A program made the position numbers and the translations under genes. DNA of 64,000 nt, from contig JAFRTM010000012.1 of assembly GCA_017439185.1 (NCBI GenBank), positions 1-64,000 on the forward strand, read 5' to 3'. The DNA comes from Bacteroidales bacterium (GTDB taxonomy: Bacteria > Bacteroidota > Bacteroidia > Bacteroidales > P3). Positions 33,247 to 42,999 of the stretch are shown piece by piece (within the stretch, counting starts at the first letter, position 1; the number at the start of each line of letters is the position of its first letter). The notes under the pieces are model-generated. The model made no database searches. It saw only the letters and a program-made list of their open reading frames with translations, and had not been told where the DNA came from.

Positions 33247-35031
33247 TTATGCATTTATTAATTCATCAAGTTCGAGCCACCTCAACTCTTTTGCATCCAA
33301 CTCTGCAATCACGTCGCCCAACCTCTGCGACGCCGACACCACTTCGTCGGGACTCCCCTCCCCGCTTAACAATGTCTCCAATTGTTGCCTCTCGGCTGTC
33401 AGCTGTTCCACTTCGGCCGTAAGTGTCTCATATTCCTTCTGTTCCTTCCATGTCGCCTTTTTCTTCGTAGGCTTGCTCCGCTCATATTTCGGCTTCTCTT
33501 CCCGTTTCTGCTGATTGCTTGTCTTTCTCCACTGCTCTTTTGCGGCAAGGTGGGCGCTGTAGTTACCCGGATAGTCCCTTATCTTGCCATCGCCCTCGAA
33601 CACGAAAGTGTGGTCAACTATATTGTCCATAAAACTGCGGTCGTGGCTCACCATCACAAGACAGCCCTTGTAGTTTCGCAGGAAATCTTCCAATATCTCC
33701 AACGTGTACATATCCAAATCGTTGGTTGGCTCGTCCAATATCAAGAAATTGGGGTTCGCCATCAGAACCTTCAGCAAGTACAGGCGGCGTTTCTCGCCTC
33801 CGCTGAGATTGCCGAAATAGTTGTATTGTGTAGTATCGTCAAATCCGAAATAGGAAAGAAAGAGATGCGCCGACATCGATTTCCCGTTATCCAGCGTTAT
33901 CTCTTCGGCCACGTCCTTCAGAATGTCTATCACCCTATGGTCTTCACGTTCCTGCAAACCTTTCTGCGTGTAGTAACCGAACTTTATGGTTTGGCCTACT
34001 ACGATATGACCCGACGTAGGTTTTCTCTGCGAGGTTATTATATTCAGCAACGTAGATTTTCCAACTCCGTTTGGACCAACTATTCCTATCTTCTCGCCCC
34101 GCTTGAAGCAATATGAGAAGTCGTCAACCAAGACCTTCCCGTCGTACTGATGACATATATTGTACAATTCCAAGATCTTGCCCCCTATCCTCTCGGTCTT
34201 CACCGACAGTTGCATCTTCGGTTCATCCAGTCTCGTATGGGCTTTGGCCTCGAGGTCATAGAAAGCGTCTATTCTTGCCCTGGCCTTGGTTCCCCGGGCT
34301 TGCGGCATTCTTCTCATCCATTCCAGTTCGGTCCGGTAGAGCCCCTTGGCCCGCTCCACTTCGGCCCTTTCTGCGTTCTGCCGCTCGGCCTTCTTTTCTA
34401 CATAGTAATTGTATGTCCCCCGGTATCTGTATATCGCACTGTTGTCCAGTTCTATGATTTCTGAGCACACATGGTCCAGAAAATACCTGTCATGCGTAAC
34501 CATCAGTATCGTCACCCTTTGCCGGGACAGGAAATCCTCCAGCCACTCTATCATTGTAATGTCAAGGTGGTTGGTAGGCTCGTCAAGCAACAGGAAGTTC
34601 GAGTCATCAAGCAACATCCTGGCCAATGCCACTTTTTTCTGTTCTCCGCCGCTCAGCGTGTCCATCAGCCTCCCCATATCTCTTATGTCCAGCTTCCCCA
34701 AGACCTCCTCCACTTGCTGCTCGTATGTCCACTCGTCCATCGTTTCTGGCATCTTGGCCGTATGGATATAATCTTCCACCGTCTGATGTGGTGCGTATTC
34801 CACCGCTTGCGGCAGGTAAGCGACTCTTGCCTCCGAGGCAAATGTAACAAGTCCGTCATCGGCGAGTTCCCTGCCTGTCAAAATATTCAGCAAAGTGCTC
34901 TTCCCGTATCCGTTCTTAGCGATCAGCGCCACCTTGTCGCCGGCGTTCACTCCGAACGAGATGTTTTCAAACAGCAGCTTCTCGCCGTAGCTCTTTGTCA
35001 GATTCTCCACCGTCAACACTGCGCTCGCCAT
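33247..35031 (-). CDS. ABC-F family ATPase (Uup-like)
   Basis: 594 residues, no membrane segments. Two ABC domains: Walker A GYGKSTLLN (near 41) and GPNGVGKSTLLN (near 322); signatures LSGGEQKKVALARML and LSGGEKRRLYLL; LLDEPTNHLD and LILDEPTNDLD. A linker separates them, and a Lys/Glu coiled coil ends the protein (about 500-594), as in Uup. ABC-F proteins act on ribosomes (translation factors or antibiotic protection); Uup also binds branched DNA. It overlaps the acyltransferase stop by 1 nt. Confidence 0.9.
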   Translation of the reverse strand: MASAVLTVENLTKSYGEKLLFENISFGVNAGDKVALIAKNGYGKSTLLNILTGRELADDGLVTFASEARVAYLPQAVEYAPHQTVEDYIHTAKMPETMDEWTYEQQVEEVLGKLDIRDMGRLMDTLSGGEQKKVALARMLLDDSNFLLLDEPTNHLDITMIEWLEDFLSRQRVTILMVTHDRYFLDHVCSEIIELDNSAIYRYRGTYNYYVEKKAERQNAERAEVERAKGLYRTELEWMRRMPQARGTKARARIDAFYDLEAKAHTRLDEPKMQLSVKTERIGGKILELYNICHQYDGKVLVDDFSYCFKRGEKIGIVGPNGVGKSTLLNIITSQRKPTSGHIVVGQTIKFGYYTQKGLQEREDHRVIDILKDVAEEITLDNGKSMSAHLFLSYFGFDDTTQYNYFGNLSGGEKRRLYLLKVLMANPNFLILDEPTNDLDMYTLEILEDFLRNYKGCLVMVSHDRSFMDNIVDHTFVFEGDGKIRDYPGNYSAHLAAKEQWRKTSNQQKREEKPKYERSKPTKKKATWKEQKEYETLTAEVEQLTAERQQLETLLSGEGSPDEVVSASQRLGDVIAELDAKELRWLELDELINA

Positions 35032-35606
35032 CAGAGATTTTCCCTCCTTTCTCCAAATACGCCCTGTTCCAACGCTCCAAGTTTCGACACTCGCTGGGCA
35101 GGGATTCCAGCAAGCGTCCCATTTCCTTCAAATGAGCGATTCACGACAGCATTGGCGCCTATTGCCGTGTTGTTGCCTATCTTTATCGGGCCAAAGATCT
35201 TGGCACCTGGACCGATATACACGTTGTCGCCTATCTCCGGCGCTCCATCATAGTCTCCTATACTTGTTCCCGGATGTATTCGGCAATTGTCTCCCACTCT
35301 TGCCTTGTTTGACACCACTATCGTACCTCTGTGCACAATACACAGCCCAGCCCCAAAAACATTCTTTGGTATTGTAAAGCCCAGTCGAACTGACTCCCAA
35401 TGCTGCACCACCTCTTCCACAAACCATGCCAATGCCTTCAGTGGGTTATTTTTCTTTGTATTGTATAGATACTCTATTCTTCTTAGCCGCAACTGGAATC
35501 TGACGCAATCCATCCACATATAGTTATACAACCCGACTCTCGTAAGCCCATGGGCTGCCAAGTCCTTTCTCCTATACACCCTGTATGTCCTGCGGTCCTC
35601 AATCAT
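35031..35606 (-). CDS. serine acetyltransferase-like hexapeptide-repeat protein
   Basis: 191 residues. A left-handed beta-helix of hexapeptide repeats from about 88 (GLCIVHRGTIVVSNKARVGD, IHPGTSIGDY, IGDNVYIGPGAKIFG, IKIGNNTAIGANAVV). The His after CIV and the C-terminal layout resemble the CysE family, but the N-terminal helical region is short and distinct, so transfer to serine is uncertain; polysaccharide-type acetyltransferases are close relatives. Its start lies 4 nt after the rarA stop. Confidence 0.75.
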   Translation of the reverse strand: MIEDRRTYRVYRRKDLAAHGLTRVGLYNYMWMDCVRFQLRLRRIEYLYNTKKNNPLKALAWFVEEVVQHWESVRLGFTIPKNVFGAGLCIVHRGTIVVSNKARVGDNCRIHPGTSIGDYDGAPEIGDNVYIGPGAKIFGPIKIGNNTAIGANAVVNRSFEGNGTLAGIPAQRVSKLGALEQGVFGERRENL

Positions 35607-35610
35607 CTTC

Positions 35611-36864
35611 TCAATAGCCGTATTTTTCTTTCCATCTCTCTTTCAAGAGCCTTCGTGTCTCGGCTTCCCTTGGGTTGTTGCCTGGCACATAGAACCGGCT
35701 TCCTTCCAGCCCTTGCGGGAGATACTCCTGCACTGCGAAGTTGCCGGCAAAATCGTGGGCGTATTTATATCCGTCACCGTAGCCCAGGTTTTTCATAAGT
35801 TTCGTAGGGGCATTCCTTATATGCAACGGCACCGGCAGGTCCCCGGTTCGCCGCACAGCCTCCTGCGCAGCTCCGATTGCCATATATGTCGAATTGCTCT
35901 TCACCGACGAAGCCAGATACACTGCACATTGCGACAATATTATTCTGCACTCCGGATAGCCTATCTTGTTCACCGCATCGAAGCATGCATTGGCCAGCAA
36001 CAGGGCATTGGGATTGGAGTTCCCGATGTCTTCCGACGCAAATATCAGCATCCTCCTCGCTATGAACAGGGGGTCTTCTCCTCCTTCGATCATCCTCGCC
36101 AACCAGTAAACAGCCCCGTTAGGGTCGCTTCCCCTCATCGACTTTATGAACGCCGAGATTATATCATAGTGCATTTCTCCCTGCTTGTCGTAGTATGCAA
36201 GGTTCTGCTGTATTGTCTCGCTGACTTTGTCGTTCGTTACCACTACTGTCTCGCCGATCTCTTTTCCCACAACCATCTCCAGTGCGTTCAGCAATTTCCG
36301 CCCGTCGCCGCCGCTTATCCGCATCAGAGCCTCCTTTTCTTTCAGCTCCACCTTCTTCCCTTGGCTAGCGTAATAATTTACCGCCTTCTGCAGCAGCGCG
36401 TTCATCTCGTTCTCGCCGAAATCCTGCAGCACATACACTTGACATCTTGACAGCAACGCGCTTATCACCTCGAACGATGGGTTTTCCGTCGTCGCACCTA
36501 TCAGGGTCACCACACCTTTCTCCACCGCACCCAACAGCGAGTCCTGCTGGCTTTTGCTGAACCTGTGTATTTCGTCAATAAACAGGATAGCCCCCTCCTC
36601 GCTCTCGGCCTGGCTTATCACCTCCCTGACCTCTTTCACTCCGCTGCTTATCGCACTCAGCGTATAGAACGGCCTGTTCAGTTCTTCGGCTATCACGCCC
36701 GCCAATGTGGTCTTGCCCGTGCCTGGAGGTCCCCACAATATCATTGACGGCAGCCGCCCGCTTTCGATCATACGCCTCAGCACTGCGCCCTCGCCCACGA
36801 GGTGGGTCTGACCGACATATTCCGTCAGCCGGTGTGGTCTCAATATTTCTGCCAGGGGCTTCAT
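35611..36864 (-). CDS. rarA: replication-associated recombination protein RarA (MgsA, AAA+ ATPase)
   Basis: 417 residues from ATG 36864 ([19 protein letters not shown]). Clamp-loader-like AAA+: Walker [14 protein letters not shown] (near 44), [16 protein letters not shown] (Walker B), [10 protein letters not shown] (sensor 1), then the MgsA C-terminal tetramer domain ([32 protein letters not shown]). Acts at stalled replication forks. The start overlaps the queA stop (ATGA). Confidence 0.94.
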   Translation of the reverse strand: MKPLAEILRPHRLTEYVGQTHLVGEGAVLRRMIESGRLPSMILWGPPGTGKTTLAGVIAEELNRPFYTLSAISSGVKEVREVISQAESEEGAILFIDEIHRFSKSQQDSLLGAVEKGVVTLIGATTENPSFEVISALLSRCQVYVLQDFGENEMNALLQKAVNYYASQGKKVELKEKEALMRISGGDGRKLLNALEMVVGKEIGETVVVTNDKVSETIQQNLAYYDKQGEMHYDIISAFIKSMRGSDPNGAVYWLARMIEGGEDPLFIARRMLIFASEDIGNSNPNALLLANACFDAVNKIGYPECRIILSQCAVYLASSVKSNSTYMAIGAAQEAVRRTGDLPVPLHIRNAPTKLMKNLGYGDGYKYAHDFAGNFAVQEYLPQGLEGSRFYVPGNNPREAETRRLLKERWKEKYGY

Positions 36865-37916
36865 AGGATCAGCATAGCGTCGCCGTAGGGTCCAAACGAA
36901 TATTTCTCCTTTACCGCAGTCTGGTAAGCCTTGTTCATCAGCAGGGTTCCACCGAAGGCGCACACCATTATGTACATTGACGACTGCGACGGATGGAATC
37001 CGGTGACCATCATATCGGCTACGGTAAAGTCGTAAGGCGGATAGATGAACTTGTTGGTCCAGCCGTCATAGGGAGATATTTTGCCCGGTATCGTCACGGC
37101 CGACTCCAATGCCCTCATCGTGGTAACGCCGACCGCCACCACCTTCTTGCCTTCCGCCTTGGCTCCGTTTACCTTGTCGCAGGTTTCTGCGCCCAAGTGC
37201 ATTTCCTCTGCGTCCATCCGGTGTTTGCTCAAGTCTTCCACCTCGATGGGCTTGAAATTTCCTATGCCCGCATGGAGTGTCAGCTCGGTCCAATAGACGT
37301 CCATCACTTCTAGCCTCTTCAGCAGTTCCTTGCTGAAATGGAACCCTGCCGACGGAGCTACCACGGCCCCTTCTTCCTTGGCGTAAAGGGTCTGGTACCT
37401 CTCCACGTCCTTCTTGTCGGGCTCCCTCACCTTTCTGATTTCGTCGGGCAACGGTATTGTGCCCAAGCTCTTTATGTGCGCTATGAATTCCTCGTTACTT
37501 CCGTCATACAGGAACCTTACGGTCCTTCCCCTTGACGTCGTGTTGTCTATTACCTCTGCCACCAGTTCGTCGTTCGTGCCGAAATAGAGCTTGTTGCCAA
37601 TCCTTATCTTTCTCGCAGGGTCCACTATCACATCCCACAGACGGGTCTCCGGGTTCAGCTCCCTCAGCAGGTTGACCGTGATGCTTGCCCCAGTCTTCTC
37701 TTTCTCTCCTTTCAGAACCGAAGGATAGACCTTCGTATTGTTCGCAACCACCACATCGTGCGCATCGAGATATTCCACAATATTCTTAAAAGTCCGGTGC
37801 TCAATCTCACCCGTCTCACGGTTAATCACCATCAGCCTACTGTCGTCCCTGAATGCCGCCGGTCTCATTGCATAAAGGTCCTTGGGCATCGAATACTTAA
37901 ACTCGCTTAATTTCAT
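36861..37916 (-). CDS. queA: S-adenosylmethionine:tRNA ribosyltransferase-isomerase QueA
   Basis: 351 residues. Makes epoxyqueuosine from preQ1 at tRNA wobble position 34, using the ribosyl part of SAM. Family blocks are clear: [63 protein letters not shown] region ([11 protein letters not shown]) and [12 protein letters not shown]. First gene of a six-gene minus-strand run ending at 31477. The 5' leader is very AT-rich; no preQ1 riboswitch was recognised. Confidence 0.96.
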   Translation of the reverse strand: MKLSEFKYSMPKDLYAMRPAAFRDDSRLMVINRETGEIEHRTFKNIVEYLDAHDVVVANNTKVYPSVLKGEKEKTGASITVNLLRELNPETRLWDVIVDPARKIRIGNKLYFGTNDELVAEVIDNTTSRGRTVRFLYDGSNEEFIAHIKSLGTIPLPDEIRKVREPDKKDVERYQTLYAKEEGAVVAPSAGFHFSKELLKRLEVMDVYWTELTLHAGIGNFKPIEVEDLSKHRMDAEEMHLGAETCDKVNGAKAEGKKVVAVGVTTMRALESAVTIPGKISPYDGWTNKFIYPPYDFTVADMMVTGFHPSQSSMYIMVCAFGGTLLMNKAYQTAVKEKYSFGPYGDAMLIL

Positions 37917-38085
37917 CTTTTCTTATTTTATTTTTTAATTTTTTGTCCCTATTATATAATAATGTATTACATATAACGTAAAAAAATCAAAATTGTTACA
38001 TCACCCTGAAAAAATATTTGATTTTCGCCCCTTATTTTCCGATTGGCAGGACATCATTTTGTTGTTTTTGAGGAACATACTTCCT

Positions 38086-38140
38086 CCATGGTTGCGCCAT
38101 AGTTGCGCCATGGTTGGTCCATGGTTGAGCCGTTATTGCT
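38086..38140 (+). repeat. 11-bp-period tandem array B
   Basis: Five exact 11-bp units: CCATGGTTGCG, CCATAGTTGCG, CCATGGTTGGT, CCATGGTTGAG, CCGTTATTGCT. It lies in the gene-free stretch 37917-38367, 34 nt before the 113-bp repeat, an order repeated at 62 kb. Confidence 0.75.
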
Positions 38141-38174
38141 CCAAGCCCCCTCCTTGCCTTTGCCTTGAGCACCG

Positions 38175-38287
38175 CAAAACATTATCCAGACTCGGTTTTA
38201 CCCAAAACGTGAACAATACGGGAGCAAAAGGGGAGCAAAACCAATAGACTACTTTATGACCATCTGTCCGGTCATAAGAGTTTACTC
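38175..38287. repeat. dispersed 113-bp intergenic repeat, copy 1
   Basis: About 85-90 percent identical by eye to 62716-62828, both beginning CAAAACATTATC and sharing GGGGAGCAAAACCAATAGAC and ACCATCTGTCCGGTCATAAG. In this copy TTATGACC and GGTCATAA (38254-38277 region) form a perfect 8-bp stem. No coding frame is shared between the copies, which points to a DNA or RNA element. Confidence 0.75.
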
Positions 38288-38338
38288 TTATGTTGAAAAA
38301 TATTTGCCTCTTTTTCTTTTTAATTCATATTAATTATA

Positions 38339-38346
38339 TATATTTG
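38339..38346 (+). promoter_or_regulatory. -7 element for the META-domain gene
   Basis: TATATTTG, 21 nt before the TTG start at 38368. It lies downstream of the only in-frame ATG (38290), which argues against that ATG. Confidence 0.45.
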
Positions 38347-38367
38347 CATTTTCAAAATCTATCCCAA

Positions 38368-38826
38368 TTGAATACTAACTCACACATACTCACCCTCCTT
38401 GCCCTCTTGCTGCCACTCCTCGCGGCTCTTCCTTCCGCCAGTGCGCAGCACCTGGACTCCATTCCCCTTTCCCAAAACGAAGTCTGGCAACTGCGCTCCA
38501 TCAAGGGCAAAAAAATACGCTACAAGTCTGACAATGACCGCATAACACTCTCGTTCAACACCGAAGCCTCCACCTTCTCCGGAAACTCCGGCTGCAACCC
38601 CTACGGCGGCTTTTACAGCCTCAAGCAGGACCGCAACAAGAAATCGACGTTCTCCCTCTCCGACATCAGCATCGCCGACCGCGCATGCCCCGACGGTGTC
38701 TCCAAACGCGAACGCCAATTCATTTCCACTCTCGCCCGCGCCAACTCCTTCCGCCGCGACTCCTACTCCCTCATCCTCCTCGACAACGGAAAAGAAATCC
38801 TCGAATTCGAACTCATTGACAACTAA
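38368..38826 (+). CDS. secreted META-domain protein (HslJ-like)
   Basis: 152 residues from TTG 38368, which gives a good signal peptide (NTNSHILTLLALLLPLLAAL, cut near SASAQ). The frame also opens at ATG 38290, but that would add a long odd N-terminus and lies before the -7 element. The META fold is seen in WQLRSIKGKKIRY, ITLSFNTEASTFSGNSGCNPYGG split around 55-80, and AFACPDG-like RACPDG. META proteins are envelope or surface proteins of poorly known role. The coding strand is C-rich, like priA downstream. Confidence 0.7.
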   Translation: MNTNSHILTLLALLLPLLAALPSASAQHLDSIPLSQNEVWQLRSIKGKKIRYKSDNDRITLSFNTEASTFSGNSGCNPYGGFYSLKQDRNKKSTFSLSDISIADRACPDGVSKRERQFISTLARANSFRRDSYSLILLDNGKEILEFELIDN

Positions 38827-38843
38827 TAACCCAAGGCAGAACA

Positions 38844-41318
38844 TTGACCAACGAAACACTATACGCTGAAGTAGTCCTTCCTCTCCACCTGCGCGGAACG
38901 TTCACCTACCGCGTACCGTCCGACTATGCCGACGTCATCGCCGTCGGCCAGCGGGTCGTGGTCCAGTTTGGCCAGAAGAAGCTCTACTCCGCCCTCGTCG
39001 TCGAACTCCACAACAACGTTCCCTCCTACAAAGCCAAATACATCCTCTCCATCACCGATGCCGAACCGCTCGCCACTCCCCAGCAGTTCCGCCTGTGGCG
39101 CTGGATGGCCGACTACTACATGTGCTACCTCGGCGACGTTATGGCGGCCGCCCTCCCTTCCGCCTTCAAACTCGCCAGCGAATCCTCCGTAACCATCTCC
39201 CCCGACTTTTCGGGCGAACTCTCCGACCTCTCCGACAAGGAGTTGCGCATAGTAAACCTCCTCTCCGAACATCCCGTCCTCAAAGTCAACGACATAAGTG
39301 TCGCCCTCGGCGTCCAGAAGATTATGCCCGTCATAAACTCCATGATAGAGCGCAACATTGTTGTCATGGACGAAGACCTCCGTCAGCGGTTCACCCCGAA
39401 GAAAGTCTCTTACATCACACTAGCGCCACAATATCTTGATTCCGACAAAGCCCGGGAACTCTTCAACTCCCTTGAGCGCAAAAAGAGCACCCAGAAACAA
39501 GTGTCGCTCCTCCTTCGGTTTATGCAGCTCAGCGATTTCGGCCAGAAACCCGTTGCCAAACGGGACCTTCTCGACTCCTCCGAAGCTTCGGCCTCGAGCC
39601 TCTCCACCCTAATACGCAATGAGGTCCTCCTACAAGAAGAACATTTCGAGAGCCGCCTCCAGACCTACGCCTCCACCACTCCCGTGGATTCCATATCTCT
39701 CAACGATGAGCAGCAGGCGGCCTACGACTCCATCATTGCCAACCCGGGCACCACTCTCCTCCACGGCGTGACCTCCTCGGGCAAAACCGAAGTTTATATA
39801 AAACTCATACAACACACTCTAGACCAAGGCAAGCAGGCGCTCTTCCTCCTTCCGGAGATAGCGCTGACCTCCCAAATTATCAACCGCCTGCGCAAATATT
39901 TCGGCGACCGGGTAGGGGTTTATCACTCCCGCTTCAGTCCCAGCCAACGGGCCGAGGTTTGGAACCGCACCAAAAACGCCTACAACAACTCCCCACGCTA
40001 CGACATACTCCTCGGAGCCCGCAGCGCCCTCTTCCTCCCGTTTCAAGATCTCGGCTTGGTAATTGTCGATGAGGAGCACGATTCCTCGTACAAACAATAT
40101 GAACCCACGCCCCGCTACAATGCACGCGACTCCGCACTCTACCTTGCCCACCTGTGGCAAGCCCGTGCCGTACTCGGCAGCGCCACCCCCTCGATGGAAT
40201 CCTACTATAACGCCAAGAACGGGAAATACTCGCTTGTGGAAATGCAACATCGCTATGGAGGACTCCAACTGCCGGAGGTCCTCTGCGTTGACATGAAAGA
40301 CGCCCACCGCAAGAAAGAGGTTCAGGGACAACATTTCTCCAACTTCCTCCTCAACCACATTGCCGAGGCGCTGCAGAACCACGAACAGGTCATCTTGTTC
40401 CAAAACCGCAGAGGTTACTCCCTCCGCATAGAATGCGACGACTGTCATTGGATACCGCAATGCCAGCATTGCGACGTCTCGCTTGTCTATCACCGCTCGA
40501 CCAACTCCCTTCGGTGCCACTATTGCGGATACAGCATCCCCATGCCTACCGAATGTCCCGTCTGCCACAGCAAAAAACTTTCCCTCCGTGGCATAGGGAC
40601 CGAACGTATCGAAGACGACCTCCACACTCTCTTCCCCCAAGCCCGTATTGAACGGATGGACCTTGACTCCACAATGCAGAAGAACCGCCATATCGAAATT
40701 CTCAACGACTTTGAAGACCGCCGAATCGACATCCTCGTAGGCACACAGATGGTCACCAAAGGACTGGACTTCGACAATGTAAGTGTCGTTGGCATCATCA
40801 GTGCTGACAACCTCATCAATTTCCCCGACTTCCGCGCCTTCGAACGCAGCTTCCAGCAGATGATGCAGGTAGCCGGTCGTGCCGGACGCCATGGGCATCA
40901 GGGGAAAGTGGTCATCCAGACATACAACCCCTGGCACCAGGCCATCCGCAACGTTATCGACAACAACTATGAGGCGATGTACCTCAGCCAGCTCAACGAA
41001 CGGCGAGTGTTCTCCTACCCTCCTTTTTTCAAACTCATCGACATCACTCTTAAACATCGCGACACCGAAGTCCTCAACCAAGCCGCAGACAAATATGCCG
41101 GAGTCCTGCGTTCCAAGTTCGCGACCCGCGTGGTAGGTCCCGAATATCCAAGCGTCTCGCGCATCCGTAACGCCTACATCAAGAAAATCCTCATACGTTT
41201 CAACCGGACCGAAAATATCGCCGAGGCCAAAAGTATAATTGCCGAAATGGCTGACGACATACAGAAGCTTTCCGAATACAGAAACCTCTCCATAATCTTC
41301 GACGTGGACCCGCAATAA
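38844..41318 (+). CDS. priA: primosomal protein N' (PriA helicase)
   Basis: 824 residues. Restarts collapsed replication forks by loading DnaB. 3'-DNA-binding domain at the N-terminus (AEVVLPLHLRGTFTYRVP), winged helix, helicase with GVTSSGKTE (near 310) and VDEEHDSSYKQ (near 412). The zinc region (about 530-575) has four CxxC pairs: CDDC, CQHC, CHYC, CPVC. The C-terminal domain ends FDVDPQ. The start is a TTG at 38844; no ATG is near and the family N-terminus begins here. 17 nt after the META gene. Confidence 0.94.
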   Translation: MTNETLYAEVVLPLHLRGTFTYRVPSDYADVIAVGQRVVVQFGQKKLYSALVVELHNNVPSYKAKYILSITDAEPLATPQQFRLWRWMADYYMCYLGDVMAAALPSAFKLASESSVTISPDFSGELSDLSDKELRIVNLLSEHPVLKVNDISVALGVQKIMPVINSMIERNIVVMDEDLRQRFTPKKVSYITLAPQYLDSDKARELFNSLERKKSTQKQVSLLLRFMQLSDFGQKPVAKRDLLDSSEASASSLSTLIRNEVLLQEEHFESRLQTYASTTPVDSISLNDEQQAAYDSIIANPGTTLLHGVTSSGKTEVYIKLIQHTLDQGKQALFLLPEIALTSQIINRLRKYFGDRVGVYHSRFSPSQRAEVWNRTKNAYNNSPRYDILLGARSALFLPFQDLGLVIVDEEHDSSYKQYEPTPRYNARDSALYLAHLWQARAVLGSATPSMESYYNAKNGKYSLVEMQHRYGGLQLPEVLCVDMKDAHRKKEVQGQHFSNFLLNHIAEALQNHEQVILFQNRRGYSLRIECDDCHWIPQCQHCDVSLVYHRSTNSLRCHYCGYSIPMPTECPVCHSKKLSLRGIGTERIEDDLHTLFPQARIERMDLDSTMQKNRHIEILNDFEDRRIDILVGTQMVTKGLDFDNVSVVGIISADNLINFPDFRAFERSFQQMMQVAGRAGRHGHQGKVVIQTYNPWHQAIRNVIDNNYEAMYLSQLNERRVFSYPPFFKLIDITLKHRDTEVLNQAADKYAGVLRSKFATRVVGPEYPSVSRIRNAYIKKILIRFNRTENIAEAKSIIAEMADDIQKLSEYRNLSIIFDVDPQ

Positions 41319-41347
41319 CAATCCACCATCAAAAAATATTTTTATTT

Positions 41348-41381
41348 TTTGTACTTAATATAAAAAAAATTAGTACCTTTG
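41348..41381 (+). promoter_or_regulatory. promoter of the nrnA-FKBP-adk-obg operon
   Basis: TTTG at 41348-41351, a 22-nt spacer, then TACCTTTG at 41374-41381. The start codon is at 41445, giving a leader of about 55 nt. Confidence 0.5.
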
Positions 41382-41444
41382 CACTTTTAGAGCAAGTGTA
41401 CTTTATATAGTCATTTTACTGTACAACAAACAGATAACCCAGGG

Positions 41445-42461
41445 ATGCTATCATTCGACAATAACGATATTGCATTACTACGACAGAAACTCGGCGAAGA
41501 GAGTCCTATCGTAATACTCTCCCACATCAACGCCGACGGTGATGCCGTCGGGTCTCTCTTAGGAGTCCGCCAACTGATCTCGTCCCACTCCGGCACTCCC
41601 ACCTATTGCATTCTGCCCAACGGTTGTCCTGAGAACTTCAATTTTTTGCCTGGCTCTGAACATATCCTATCCGCCGACAACGAGCGAGAACATTGCAGAC
41701 AACTGATAGCAGACGCACCGCTCATTGTGTGTGTAGATATGAACAACGCAGCAAGAGTTGACTTTCTTGCCGACGACATAAACGATGCCAAGGGATGCAA
41801 AGTCCTGATAGACCACCACCACAATCCCGACAGAGACCTGTTCGATCTTATCTTTTCCTTCCCCGAGCTCTCTTCAGCATGCGAACTTGTCTATTGGCTA
41901 TTCCGTTCTCTATGGGGCAACGAGGCTTTTGACCGTGACTCCGCCACCTGCCTCTACTCCGGCATCTGCACCGACACCGGCTCCTTCGCCTACAGCAACG
42001 ACCAACCGTCCCTCTATATGGCGGCATCCAATCTGGTAGCTTTCGACATTAACCCCGCCGACATACACAACCAGTTACTCAACAACTTCTCCATTGCCCG
42101 TATGCAGTTCTTCGGCTACGCCATAACCAACTGCCTGAAAATATTTGAAGACAAACACTTCGCCTATTTCACCCTGCCTCTCGACATCCAACGGAAGTTT
42201 GGCGTAATCCCTGCTGATATGGAAGGGCTGGTCAACTACACCCTTATGATGCGCGACATAACCGTCGGGGCTCTCATACGAGAAGAGGAAAAACGCTGCA
42301 AGGTGTCACTACGCTCAAAATACGGCTTTGATGTAAACATCTTTGCACAACGCCACCTCAACGGAGGAGGCCACACCAAAGCAGCAGGAGCAACTTCTAA
42401 ACTCTCTTTAGCGCAGACGGCACAACTTATAGAGCAAAAACTAATTGAAGAACTATCGTGA
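41445..42461 (+). CDS. DHH-family phosphoesterase (NrnA-like oligoribonuclease/pAp phosphatase)
   Basis: 338 residues. DHH domain: SHINADGDAVGSLLG (near 25), VCVDMNNAARV, LIDHHHNPD (DHH, near 124), then CTDTGSFAY. DHHA1 domain at the C-terminus with RHLNGGGHTKAAG. NrnA-type enzymes degrade short RNAs to nucleotides and dephosphorylate pAp in the cytoplasm. First gene of an operon; the stop overlaps the next start (GTGA). Confidence 0.9.
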   Translation: MLSFDNNDIALLRQKLGEESPIVILSHINADGDAVGSLLGVRQLISSHSGTPTYCILPNGCPENFNFLPGSEHILSADNEREHCRQLIADAPLIVCVDMNNAARVDFLADDINDAKGCKVLIDHHHNPDRDLFDLIFSFPELSSACELVYWLFRSLWGNEAFDRDSATCLYSGICTDTGSFAYSNDQPSLYMAASNLVAFDINPADIHNQLLNNFSIARMQFFGYAITNCLKIFEDKHFAYFTLPLDIQRKFGVIPADMEGLVNYTLMMRDITVGALIREEEKRCKVSLRSKYGFDVNIFAQRHLNGGGHTKAAGATSKLSLAQTAQLIEQKLIEELS

Positions 42462-42973
42462 GAAAACACTACACCATAACAGCCCTTACCCTCTTGGCAA
42501 TACTCACACTTGCCTGCGGTTGCAACAATCCTCCGGTCATTGTGGTAGATCCGGGCAAGAAGCCTATTGACGAACATCTCACTGCTGCTAACCGGATAAT
42601 AATCGAGGCCGAAGAGACCCAAATCGATTCATACGTAGAGAGAAGAGGCTGGAGTGTTACGACCCTTCCCTGTCGTGTCAGGTTGTGGGAATACCAACCC
42701 GGCAACGGAAAACAATTGGAATGGGAAGAAACTGTCGCTATAGAATACTCGATAGACAACCTTACTGGAGGCAATATCTATTCCGAGGTCAACGACACTG
42801 TGGTAGTAGGCCGCCAGCAGCCCACGCTTGGACTTGACGCCGCCCTTTTAAGACTACACCACGGTTCCAAGGCATACGTCATCGTCCCTTCCAACGAAGG
42901 TTATGGCGTACCCGGCGATGGAGACCGCATCACATCACGGATGATTCTCGTATATAACGTAACGGTAAAATAA
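42458..42973 (+). CDS. divergent FKBP-like lipoprotein
   Basis: 171 residues, GTG start overlapping the nrnA stop. Signal peptide and lipobox (LTLACGC). Residues 85-171 fit a single FKBP fold in degraded form: WEETVAIEYSIDNLTGG, LGLDAALLRLHHGSKAYVIVPS, YGVPGDG, ILVYNVTV. Related to gliding-motility-associated peptidyl-prolyl isomerases of Bacteroidota. Whether it is catalytically active is doubtful. Confidence 0.75.
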   Translation: MRKHYTITALTLLAILTLACGCNNPPVIVVDPGKKPIDEHLTAANRIIIEAEETQIDSYVERRGWSVTTLPCRVRLWEYQPGNGKQLEWEETVAIEYSIDNLTGGNIYSEVNDTVVVGRQQPTLGLDAALLRLHHGSKAYVIVPSNEGYGVPGDGDRITSRMILVYNVTVK

Positions 42974-42999
42974 TGGAAACAAAAAAATATAAACACACT

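Noticed and set aside
37917..38085. preQ1 riboswitch in the queA leader
   Set aside because: The leader is AT-rich without a C-rich pseudoknot loop or other preQ1 hallmark.
39819..41321. 500-codon open frame on the minus strand
   Set aside because: Antisense to priA, no recognisable motif; composition artefact.
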